Shown: piece by piece, positions 1-5,649 of the stretch | Numbering within the stretch: the first letter of the stretch is position 1 | Layout: each line of letters opens with the position of its first letter | Source: Flavobacteriaceae bacterium | Lineage (GTDB): Bacteria; Bacteroidota; Bacteroidia; Flavobacteriales; Flavobacteriaceae | Direction: 5' to 3' | DNA: 5,649 nt | Assembly: GCA_018608735.1 (NCBI GenBank) | Contig: JABAYZ010000278.1 | Location: 1 to 5,649 of the forward strand | Notes under the pieces: generated by a model | Database searches by the model: none | Told to the model about the DNA's origin: nothing | The model's input: the letters and a program-made list of their open reading frames with translations, nothing else | Translations under genes and position numbers: made by a program

Positions 1-50
1 GGCAATTGCTGTAAAGTTATTTACTTCCAATATTAAATTTTTATTATAAC

Positions 51-254
51 ATGCGATTATTAACTTATTTACTATCTGTTTTAGCTCTTGGAATTATTGC
101 ATTTAATTTCACAAAAATAAATTTTGATGCGCCATTTGAAAAGGAAAGCTACACTGCAATCATTACTGCGTTGGCTGGAGGCTGTGCTATTCTGTTGTTT
201 ACAATATGGAGGGTTGTTAAAAAGATAGACCGTACCGTAAAAGAAAAGTCTTAA
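51..254 (+). CDS. Small two-helix membrane protein of unknown function (67 aa)
   Basis: I do not recognise a named family. The 67-residue product has a hydrophobic segment at about residues 3-20 (LLTYLLSVLALGIIAFNF), a short polar stretch with acidic and basic residues (about 21-34), a second hydrophobic segment at about 35-54 (through AGGCAILLFTIW), and a strongly basic tail (RVVKKIDRTVKEKS). This predicts a helical-hairpin inner-membrane protein; by the positive-inside rule the lysine-rich C-terminus, and hence probably the N-terminus, is cytoplasmic. It starts at an ATG and ends in TAA. The gene is the only + strand gene and converges on the S41 peptidase gene, overlapping it by 4 bases. 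It could be cotranscribed with something left of the window. That it is a real gene is supported by the clean membrane topology and by its occupying space no other gene uses, but function is unknown. Confidence 0.7.
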   Translation: MRLLTYLLSVLALGIIAFNFTKINFDAPFEKESYTAIITALAGGCAILLFTIWRVVKKIDRTVKEKS

Positions 255-1852
255 TATTGAATTGGAATAGCTTCTAAGTCCTTTACTTTTTTCAGCATCG
301 GATCAAAGGAACTTATTATTTTTGTTGCTACATTATCTCCAAAAAGTTGTTTTGCAAAAGCCGCCTTCAAAAGCGTTTTTATTGCAGGCTTATGGCTATT
401 ATATTGCTCATTTTCCAATCTTGTGGTTTCTGAGAGGTAGGTTACAAATTGTGTGTAAATTGCATCTGAAACTTCGAAATTTTTTAGAAATTCACTTTCA
501 GACATCGCGTTATATTGCTCCCTTTGGTCGTCTAAATGTTCGAATACAAAAAAATCCATAACTCCAGACGTTTTCAGGAATTCTACCATATCATTGTTAA
601 AATTCAAGTCATACGGCACAAGAACATCCGGAATAATACCGCCACCACCATATACAATTTTCCCTTTTGGGGTTGTAAACATAAGGCTGTCAGTTGTTGG
701 TTCTGAACTTAAGGTGTCCAATGTTCTGTCATTCAAGCGCTCATAATAGGCCTTATAATAGGCTTCAGAGCCTTCGTTGTAAGAACGTTGTATTGATCGT
801 CCAGTGGGAGTGAAATATCTAGAGGTGGTGAGTCTAATTGCACTTCCATCTCCTAAGTCCATTTCTTGTTGAACTAGTCCTTTTCCAAAAGAACGACGCC
901 CAACAATGGTCCCTATGTCGTTGTCTTGAAGTGCCCCTGCTACGATCTCACTAGCAGATGCAGAGTTTTCGTTGATCAACACATAAACCTTTGAGTGCTC
1001 AAAACGTCCTTTGGCAGTCGCAAAGCTTTCAACGATGTCGTTCATTTTGTTTTTGGTAAATAAAATCAGTTTTCCATCTTCTAAAAACTCGTCTGCGATT
1101 TGCTCGGCGACTTGTAAAAACCCCCCTGGATTATCGCGTAAATCGAGTACTAAATTTGAAGCGCCTTTTGCCACCAAATCTTCTACACCTTTTTCAAATT
1201 CCGAATAGGTGCTTTCTGCAAAACGATTAATTTTCACATAGCCTAGCGTAGGGTTTATCATATAAGTTGCTTCTACACTTTTGATTGGTACCTCAGCACG
1301 AATGATTTCAAAATCCAATACACTGTCGATTCCTGGGCGCTTGACTTTTAATTGTACTCTAGAATTTTTTTTACCTCTGAGTCTTTGAATCACTTGATCC
1401 GAACTCCAATTTTGATCATGAATTGTATCCTCATCAGCCATTAAAATACGATCGCCTGCCAAAATTCCGGCTCGAAAACTTGGCCCACCTTCAATAGGGC
1501 GAATTACGGCTACTGTATCTTTATAGTTATAAAAACTAACGCCAATCCCAATAAAATCGCCTTTCATGTTTTCTGTGACTGCAGCTAGATCTTGTTTTGG
1601 AATGTAGGAAGAATGGGGGTCAAGATTTTGCAAAACCGTATCAATAAAACCTTCAACAATACTGTCTGTATCAACAGGGTCCACATACTCATATTCTAAA
1701 TAATCAATAAGTCGATTTAATTTTTGTTTACTTGTGGAATTGGTACTTGTGTACAATTTCGTTGAACTGGGGTTGAATTTGGCTCCAATATAAATCCCAA
1801 TCGCTAGTAGGACGCCGACAAAAAATGGAAGGTTTTTTTTATGTAATACCAT
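251..1852 (-). CDS. S41 family carboxyl-terminal processing peptidase (CtpA/Prc-like)
   Basis: Serine endopeptidase that cleaves envelope proteins near their C-termini; it should act in the periplasm, anchored to the inner membrane. Numbered from the ATG at 1852 (533 aa): an uncleaved signal anchor at about 7-24, an N-terminal helical region with the family motif LDPHSSYIP (78-86), a PDZ domain at about 95-180 (GIGVSF, then GPSFRAGILAGDRIL), and the S41 protease core at about 200-415. LDLRDNPGG (237-245) is the conserved core motif. SASASE (297-302) supplies the catalytic serine, Ser299, and SFGKG supplies the lysine, Lys324; their 25-residue spacing is that of the E. coli Prc Ser452/Lys477 dyad. 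A C-terminal helical extension follows (about 420-533). A TTG codon (1855-1853) directly precedes the ATG; I chose the ATG. It is the last gene of the run, 4 bases after the dCMP deaminase stop, so probably cotranscribed with it. The natural substrate cannot be read from the sequence. Confidence 0.95.
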   Translation of the reverse strand: MVLHKKNLPFFVGVLLAIGIYIGAKFNPSSTKLYTSTNSTSKQKLNRLIDYLEYEYVDPVDTDSIVEGFIDTVLQNLDPHSSYIPKQDLAAVTENMKGDFIGIGVSFYNYKDTVAVIRPIEGGPSFRAGILAGDRILMADEDTIHDQNWSSDQVIQRLRGKKNSRVQLKVKRPGIDSVLDFEIIRAEVPIKSVEATYMINPTLGYVKINRFAESTYSEFEKGVEDLVAKGASNLVLDLRDNPGGFLQVAEQIADEFLEDGKLILFTKNKMNDIVESFATAKGRFEHSKVYVLINENSASASEIVAGALQDNDIGTIVGRRSFGKGLVQQEMDLGDGSAIRLTTSRYFTPTGRSIQRSYNEGSEAYYKAYYERLNDRTLDTLSSEPTTDSLMFTTPKGKIVYGGGGIIPDVLVPYDLNFNNDMVEFLKTSGVMDFFVFEHLDDQREQYNAMSESEFLKNFEVSDAIYTQFVTYLSETTRLENEQYNSHKPAIKTLLKAAFAKQLFGDNVATKIISSFDPMLKKVKDLEAIPIQY

Positions 1853-1856
1853 CAAA

Positions 1857-2279
1857 TTACGGCGTTAGCAATTCGACTTTAATTCCTGCTTTTTCTAAAA
1901 ACTCAACTCCAGAAAGGTCTTTATAGGCTTGACTATATACCACTCTAGTGATGCCCGCTTGATGGATTAATTTACTACAGCTTTGACAAGGAGATAATGT
2001 GATGTATAAGGTTGCCCCATTACAGGACTGGGTAGACGATGCAACTTTTAATATCGCATTTGCTTCAGCATGCAAAACATACCATTTGGTATAGCCTTCT
2101 TCATCTTCACAAAAGTTTTCAAATCCAGTAGGTGTTCCATTATAACCATCGGAGATAATCATACGATCTTTGACAATAATCGCACCTACTTGTTTGCGTT
2201 TACAGTATGATAATTTTCCCCATTCAGAAGCCATTTTAAGATAGGCTTTGTCATATTTAAGTTGTTTTTGTGTGGTCAT
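1857..2279 (-). CDS. dCMP deaminase (deoxycytidylate deaminase, ComE-like)
   Basis: Cytoplasmic zinc enzyme of the cytidine/deoxycytidylate deaminase superfamily, converting dCMP to dUMP and so feeding thymidylate synthesis. The 140-residue protein carries the full zinc site: HAE at 70-72 (His70 ligand, Glu72 proton shuttle) and PCQSC at 97-101 (Cys98 and Cys101 ligands). The stretch DGYNGTPTGFENFC (44-57) matches the GYNG-P segment typical of dCMP deaminases and distinguishes them from tRNA adenosine deaminases or free-cytidine deaminases. The length is normal for bacterial single-domain forms. The start is an ATG followed by MTTQKQLKYD, as expected just before the first helix. It lies 20 bases after the HupE-like gene and 4 bases before the S41 peptidase start, so it is probably the third gene of an operon. 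Its metabolic role has no evident link to its envelope neighbours; the grouping may be only transcriptional convenience. Confidence 0.95.
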   Translation of the reverse strand: MTTQKQLKYDKAYLKMASEWGKLSYCKRKQVGAIIVKDRMIISDGYNGTPTGFENFCEDEEGYTKWYVLHAEANAILKVASSTQSCNGATLYITLSPCQSCSKLIHQAGITRVVYSQAYKDLSGVEFLEKAGIKVELLTP

Positions 2280-2299
2280 AAAGAGGTAAAATTATTTGC

Positions 2300-2890
2300 T
2301 TAAGAAAATAGGGGGCTATTAAAAATCAAAGGGAGCATGAGACCAATCACAACAGCCGAGAGTACCATGACCCAATCTCGGACTGAAAACCTAAAAATAG
2401 TTTGCCCTATAAATCCGAAAAATAGTACACAAAAGACAATTATGAATTGTCCGAACTCAATTCCTAAAGCGAATTCCAACACAGCTAATAAGGTGCTTTC
2501 ACTTGACTTTACCAGCGATTCAAAGGCATTGGCAAATCCTAACCCATGAATGAATCCAAAAAATAATACTATACTAAATAGTACTATTGGATTGGAGCGT
2601 TTTGAAGATTTTCCTGATGTAAATATATTATAAAGCGCTATGATAATAATCGTAAAAGGAATCAACCACTCCGTCACATTCACGTTTAAATTCACAATAT
2701 CATAAACACCTAATAGCAAACTGAGTGTGTGGCCAAGTGTAAATGAAGATACTAACAAAAGTAGACGCTTCCAATCATTAAAAAGATAAGGGGTCGTCAG
2801 CACTACTAAAAACAGGATATGGTCATAACTTTTAAAGTTGACAATATGGTAAAGTCCTAATTCAAAAAATTTTAAAAAACTATCTAGCAT
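2300..2890 (-). CDS. HupE/UreJ-like membrane protein
   Basis: A 196-residue polytopic inner-membrane protein with about six to seven hydrophobic segments. It matches the HupE/UreJ family, whose characterised members are nickel permeases or accessory proteins of hydrogenase and urease. Visible family signatures are GLYHI then YDHILFL (12-28; His15, Asp23, His24), FTLGHTLSLLLG (50-61; His54), FGFIHGLGFAN (111-121; His115) and a GIEFGQ motif (143-148; Glu145, Gln148). Intramembrane His, Asp and Glu residues of this sort suggest metal coordination, which is inference. The version is short and lacks an N-terminal signal or periplasmic domain, as in the HupE/UreJ_2 group common in Bacteroidota. No urease or hydrogenase gene is in the window, so the metal and partner are unknown. 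It follows dsbD by 62 bases and precedes the dCMP deaminase gene by 20. The ATG start places the first amphipathic stretch directly at the N-terminus. Confidence 0.85.
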   Translation of the reverse strand: MLDSFLKFFELGLYHIVNFKSYDHILFLVVLTTPYLFNDWKRLLLLVSSFTLGHTLSLLLGVYDIVNLNVNVTEWLIPFTIIIIALYNIFTSGKSSKRSNPIVLFSIVLFFGFIHGLGFANAFESLVKSSESTLLAVLEFALGIEFGQFIIVFCVLFFGFIGQTIFRFSVRDWVMVLSAVVIGLMLPLIFNSPLFS

Positions 2891-2911
2891 TGGTGGGTTG
2901 TTTTATGTCTT

Positions 2912-2919
2912 CAAAGTTA
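2912..2919 (-). promoter_or_regulatory. Candidate Bacteroidota -7 promoter element before the HupE-like gene
   Basis: On the - strand this reads TAACTTTG, an exact match to the Bacteroidota primary-sigma -7 consensus TAnnTTTG. It lies 21 bases before the ATG of the HupE-like gene, in the 62-base gap after dsbD. I found no TTG at the expected distance upstream for the -33 element, so it is a weak call. If used, it would let the three downstream genes be expressed independently of dsbD. Confidence 0.35.
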
Positions 2920-2952
2920 ATAAAATTAATCACATAGTTGTGGGTCTCATAG

Positions 2953-4983
2953 TTATAGAGCTTTGAACCCTTCTAACCCACACTCCAAAAAGGCTTTATA
3001 GGCGTCTTCATTTGGAGTATACCCAACAGGATCGTTTAAAATGGTTTTACCATCAGTGTCCAATAAAACATAGTAGGGTTGAGAATTGGATTGAAAAAAC
3101 TGGGTTTGAAAATGCGCCCATTTGTGTCCATAATTTTCTAAAATACGTGTGCCTCCGCCAAGTCGTTTTACCGTTAATTTTTGATCCTCAGGCAATTCTT
3201 TTTTATCATCTACATACAGTGATATCAATACATAGTCGTTTTCAAAGTAAGGTTTGATGGATGCTTTTGGCCAAATATGTTCTTCCATTTTACGGCAATT
3301 CACACAAGCGTAGCCCGTAAAATCCAGTAAGATGGGTTTATTTACTTTTTGGGCATAGGCAACACCTTGTTTTAAATCTTTAAAACAGTCAAAATTATTA
3401 GGACATTCATTTGGATAAAGGAAGCTGTAGCCTACAGGTGGAGCTAACCCACTTAGTAAGGTTAGTGGCGTAAAAGTTTTTGTGTCGTTATTAACTCTAA
3501 AACCAGACCCTAAATATACCACAAAAGCTAGGACTAAAACTCCTGAGCTTATCCTGAAAAAGGATAATTTTTTTACTGGGGAATCATGAGGAAATTTAAG
3601 TTTCCCAAAGATATACAAGGTAAGTCCTGCAAAGACCACTATCCAAACCCCTAAAAAGACTTCGATTTTAAGGAGTCCCCAATGTTTTACTAAATCGGCG
3701 TTTGATAAAAACTTAAAGGCCAATGCGAGTTCTAAAAACCCTAAAACAACTTTGGTTGTATTGAGCCATCCCCCAGATTTTGGAAGTGCTTTTAACATAT
3801 TTGGAAACATCGCAAACAATGCGAAAGGCAACCCAAGTGCGACTCCAAAACCTCCCATTCCAGCTGTGAGTTGCCAAGCACCTCCATCTACAGAAAGCGA
3901 TCCTGCAAGCAGTGAACCAAGAATTGGGCCTGTACATGAAAAAGACACTATTGAAAGGGTCAACGCCATAAAAAATACACCTAATATTCCGCCAATGCCT
4001 TCGCCCTTACTTGTCGAATTTGTCCAAGTGGATGGCAAGGTGAGTTCGTAATAGCCAAAAAATGAAAATGCGAAAAATACAAATATCGCAAAGAAAATAA
4101 TGTTTAACCAGACGTTTGTGGAAATTTCATTTAATATATCCGGATTGACTGAGTCTAATAAGTGAAACGGAATGCTTAATGCAAGGTATACAAGCACAAT
4201 AAAAAAGCCATATAAGATGGCTTTGGAAACGCCTCTTTTTTCAGAACCATTGCCGCTTTTTTTGGTGAAAAAACTTACGGTCAACGGAATCATTGGAAAT
4301 ACACAAGGGGTTAGCAATGCTAATAATCCCCCTAGAAATCCTAATCCAAAAATCGTCCACAGTGAATTGTTTGATGCTTTTACATCCTGAGATAAGGAGC
4401 TCGATTGTGTACTACACTTTACAGTGGCTTTGGAAAGTGCTTCGGGAGTCATTCCATATAACAGTTGTTCGGCATTCTCTGAGAGTTCTGAGTCAGAAAT
4501 TTGAGTGCCGCCTACAATTTCAAATCCAGCTTCTGTAGAGTACTTAAATGTAAATGGATTATCTGGTTTATAGGTACACTTTGTATCGTCACAAGTCATG
4601 TAATCAATATTTCCGTCTATGCTAAACTCAGATGATTTTACATTTACCCTTTGCTTAAAGACTGCTTTGTCATAAAACTTTGAGACCACCATATCAAAAA
4701 CAGGGTCGTGTTGGGTCACTTTGTTTGATTCCGATTCGGTTACATTTCCGATGAGCTCAAAATTAGGACCTGATTCAAATGAAAAAATAGTTGGAAGAGG
4801 ACCTCCCTCTTCTACAAACAGAGAGTACAACGCCCAGTGGTGATCAATTTTAGCAACGAAAATAAGCTCATACTCTGATTCAGAAATTTTTTGTGCTCCA
4901 AATTCCCATTTAACAGGGTTTAGAATCTGTGAGAAGCCCGAGAAACTTATTAAAAACAATACTAAGGTTGCTAACTTTTTCAT
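2953..4983 (-). CDS. dsbD: Protein-disulfide reductase DsbD (thiol:disulfide interchange protein)
   Basis: Inner-membrane protein that passes electrons from cytoplasmic thioredoxin to periplasmic thiol proteins such as disulfide isomerases and cytochrome c maturation factors. The 676 residues show all three modules in order. A signal peptide (1-18, likely cleaved before Gln19) leads to the periplasmic alpha domain (about 20-150) with Cys131 and Cys136 in TCDDTKC. A membrane domain of about eight helices (about 209-494) carries the redox pair Cys227 in LTPCVFPMIPLT and Cys350 in SFSCTGPILG. The C-terminal thioredoxin-like domain (about 535-676) has Cys560-Val-Asn-Cys563 in a GYACVNCRKME context and a probable cis-proline at Pro636. 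Additional cysteines are 190, 527, 533 and 668. The protein is somewhat longer than E. coli DsbD (565 aa), partly because of a longer linker before the thioredoxin domain. The ATG start gives a clean signal peptide. It is probably the first gene of the four-gene run. Confidence 0.95.
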   Translation of the reverse strand: MKKLATLVLFLISFSGFSQILNPVKWEFGAQKISESEYELIFVAKIDHHWALYSLFVEEGGPLPTIFSFESGPNFELIGNVTESESNKVTQHDPVFDMVVSKFYDKAVFKQRVNVKSSEFSIDGNIDYMTCDDTKCTYKPDNPFTFKYSTEAGFEIVGGTQISDSELSENAEQLLYGMTPEALSKATVKCSTQSSSLSQDVKASNNSLWTIFGLGFLGGLLALLTPCVFPMIPLTVSFFTKKSGNGSEKRGVSKAILYGFFIVLVYLALSIPFHLLDSVNPDILNEISTNVWLNIIFFAIFVFFAFSFFGYYELTLPSTWTNSTSKGEGIGGILGVFFMALTLSIVSFSCTGPILGSLLAGSLSVDGGAWQLTAGMGGFGVALGLPFALFAMFPNMLKALPKSGGWLNTTKVVLGFLELALAFKFLSNADLVKHWGLLKIEVFLGVWIVVFAGLTLYIFGKLKFPHDSPVKKLSFFRISSGVLVLAFVVYLGSGFRVNNDTKTFTPLTLLSGLAPPVGYSFLYPNECPNNFDCFKDLKQGVAYAQKVNKPILLDFTGYACVNCRKMEEHIWPKASIKPYFENDYVLISLYVDDKKELPEDQKLTVKRLGGGTRILENYGHKWAHFQTQFFQSNSQPYYVLLDTDGKTILNDPVGYTPNEDAYKAFLECGLEGFKAL

Positions 4984-5005
4984 AAGATGAATAGGGTTAT
5001 GGAGC

Positions 5006-5030
5006 GCAATTTAATGAAAAATTAAATTGC
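5006..5030. repeat. Perfect 10-bp inverted repeat in the dsbD upstream region
   Basis: The arms GCAATTTAAT (5006-5015) and ATTAAATTGC (5021-5030) are exact reverse complements separated by a 5-base spacer (GAAAA). It lies 22 bases before the dsbD ATG. No T-run follows it on either strand, so it is not a typical terminator. Possible roles are an operator for a dimeric repressor, since it overlaps the candidate promoter, or a leader hairpin in the mRNA. Its structure is certain; its function is not. Confidence 0.6.
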
Positions 5031-5037
5031 ATATCAA
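5007..5037 (-). promoter_or_regulatory. Candidate dsbD promoter (weak)
   Basis: On the - strand a TTG (5037-5035) is followed after 21 bases by TAAATTG (5013-5007), which resembles the Bacteroidota -33 TTG and -7 TAnnTTTG pair but with one base missing from the -7 box. The same DNA also reads TTGATA, 17 bases, TTAAAT, a partial match to a classical -35/-10 pair. Transcription would start near 5000, giving a leader of roughly 17 bases. No better candidate was found between the preceding terminator and the dsbD start. Confidence 0.3.
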
Positions 5038-5074
5038 TAAGTAAATGTTAATATTCTAATTCCTTATGCCGCAC

Positions 5075-5101
5075 AAAAAAACCCAACCAAAAATGGTTGG
5101 G
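5075..5101 (-). terminator. Rho-independent terminator of the NTF2-like gene
   Basis: An 8-bp perfect stem, CCCAACCA (5082-5089) with TGGTTGGG (5094-5101), closes a 4-base AAAA loop. On the - strand the stem is followed immediately by seven T residues (5081-5075), the classic intrinsic terminator layout. It begins 28 bases after the stop codon of the NTF2-like gene and so separates that gene from the dsbD run. The + strand side has no T-run, so it works in one direction only. Confidence 0.9.
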
Positions 5102-5129
5102 CTTATTAAGATTTCTACAGTTAAATCCC

Positions 5130-5649
5130 TTATTCTTTTGGCAAACTTCTTTCGTATTGTGTTGCTCTGGAAATTTTTCCGTCTTTATTAAAATAAAACC
5201 ATTCTACAAGTTCTTTTTCCCAAACAGTACCGTCAGCAAGCACTCTTCTTTCTCTAGAAAATAAGGTCACACCAGATTCTGTATCTGTATTTTGAATCTT
5301 TAGGGGAACAATTGAATACACTTTCCAAGAAAGTTCTACGAAACTATCCATCATCGTTTGCCATAGTTCTGTAGTTAGAACCATTTTATTGCCTTCAGAG
5401 TCTAAAAACTCAGCCCCTTCAGCAAAGGCTTCACTACACGCAACTGCATCTTTATTGTTGTAATCAGCAACAAGTTTTTCGATGGCTTCAACTTCGCCTC
5501 TGTTTGAGAATACTAAGGGTCTTCCTGACCATTCTGAGGTGCCGTCACCTATGAATTTTCCGCCGTAGTTGAGTCCAAAATTACTAGATTCCAATCTTCT
5601 AGACCACTGTGCAAAAGCAGTAACCTTATTTTCTTTGTCAACTGTAAAA
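5130..5649 (-). CDS. NTF2/SnoaL-like domain protein, 5' end missing at window edge
   Basis: Only the C-terminal 172 residues are visible. The frame has no stop up to 5648, and the TTG at 5594 is an internal Leu codon rather than a start, so the gene begins right of the window. A complete NTF2-like fold is predicted at about visible residues 49-172: an opening helix (RGEVEAIEKLVADYNNKD), strands around FAEGAEFLDSEGNKM, and a closing sheet with GTVWEKELVEWFYFNKDGKISRATQYERSL. The first 19 visible residues resemble the last strand of the same fold (DKENKVTAFAQWSRRL), so the full protein probably has two NTF2-like domains in tandem. Such folds serve as small-molecule enzymes or binding domains, and this one shows no residue set that fixes a reaction. 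It has its own terminator and is probably transcribed separately from dsbD. The domain assignment is moderately sure; the function is unknown. Confidence 0.75.
   Translation of the reverse strand, partial: FTVDKENKVTAFAQWSRRLESSNFGLNYGGKFIGDGTSEWSGRPLVFSNRGEVEAIEKLVADYNNKDAVACSEAFAEGAEFLDSEGNKMVLTTELWQTMMDSFVELSWKVYSIVPLKIQNTDTESGVTLFSRERRVLADGTVWEKELVEWFYFNKDGKISRATQYERSLPKE

Noticed and set aside
6..41. Promoter for the small + strand gene (TTG at 6-8, TAAATTTT at 34-41)
   Set aside because: The 25-base gap is too long for the usual -33/-7 spacing, the -7 box ends in T instead of G, and the start codon would follow almost at once.
2917..2929. Short inverted repeat TTAAT-AAA-ATTAA between dsbD and the HupE-like gene
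   Set aside because: Only five A/T pairs with a 3-base loop; too weak for a terminator and likely to occur by chance.
2933..2955. Direct repeat CATAGTT (2933-2939 and 2949-2955)
   Set aside because: Seven bases repeated twice in AT-rich DNA, partly within the end of dsbD; expected by chance.
3752..4051. 99-codon + strand open frame, and other + strand frames opposite dsbD, the peptidase and the HupE-like gene
   Set aside because: They lie wholly antisense to well-supported genes with intact motifs, and their translations lack recognisable domains; they are shadows of the real coding strand.
5130..5594. A complete 154-residue gene starting at 5594
   Set aside because: The supposed start is a TTG and the frame continues without a stop to the right edge, with upstream residues matching the repeat at the C-terminus; it is an internal codon.

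Overview
The window is ordinary chromosomal DNA from a member of the Bacteroidota, most likely a marine-type Flavobacteriaceae. The evidence is AT-rich composition, no Shine-Dalgarno sequences ahead of the starts, lipid- and Gram-negative-envelope proteins typical of that group, and an exact match to the Bacteroidota -7 promoter element (TAnnTTTG). I see no phage, IS, CRISPR, tRNA or rRNA.

Layout: a 67-residue two-helix membrane protein lies on the + strand (51-254). Everything else is on the - strand. Read in transcription order from the right, this is: a truncated NTF2/SnoaL-like protein (stop at 5130, running off the right edge) with its own rho-independent terminator (5075-5101); an intergenic stretch of about 145 bases holding a perfect 10-bp inverted repeat; then a compact run of four genes. 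These are a DsbD-type protein-disulfide reductase (4983-2953), a HupE/UreJ-like membrane protein (2890-2300), a dCMP deaminase (2279-1857) and an S41 carboxyl-terminal processing peptidase (1852-251). The gaps between them are 62, 20 and 4 bases, so they probably form one operon with a possible internal promoter before the HupE-like gene. The peptidase gene ends convergently on the small + strand gene with a 4-base overlap.

Functionally the run is mixed. DsbD carries reducing equivalents across the inner membrane and the S41 peptidase processes envelope proteins, so both serve the periplasm. The HupE-like protein is a probable metal-handling membrane protein, and dCMP deaminase feeds dTTP synthesis in the cytoplasm. 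No gene looks foreign or broken.

Two start sites needed correction. The peptidase should start at the ATG at 1852, not the TTG just before it. The NTF2-like reading frame has no start inside the window: the TTG at 5594 is an internal Leu codon, and the frame stays open to the right edge.

I did not find a clearly new biological system. The observations most worth checking are the inverted repeat overlapping a candidate dsbD promoter, the internal repeat showing that the NTF2-like protein is a tandem-domain protein, an extra cysteine pair in DsbD, and the HupE-like gene placed beside dsbD with no urease or hydrogenase gene in view.
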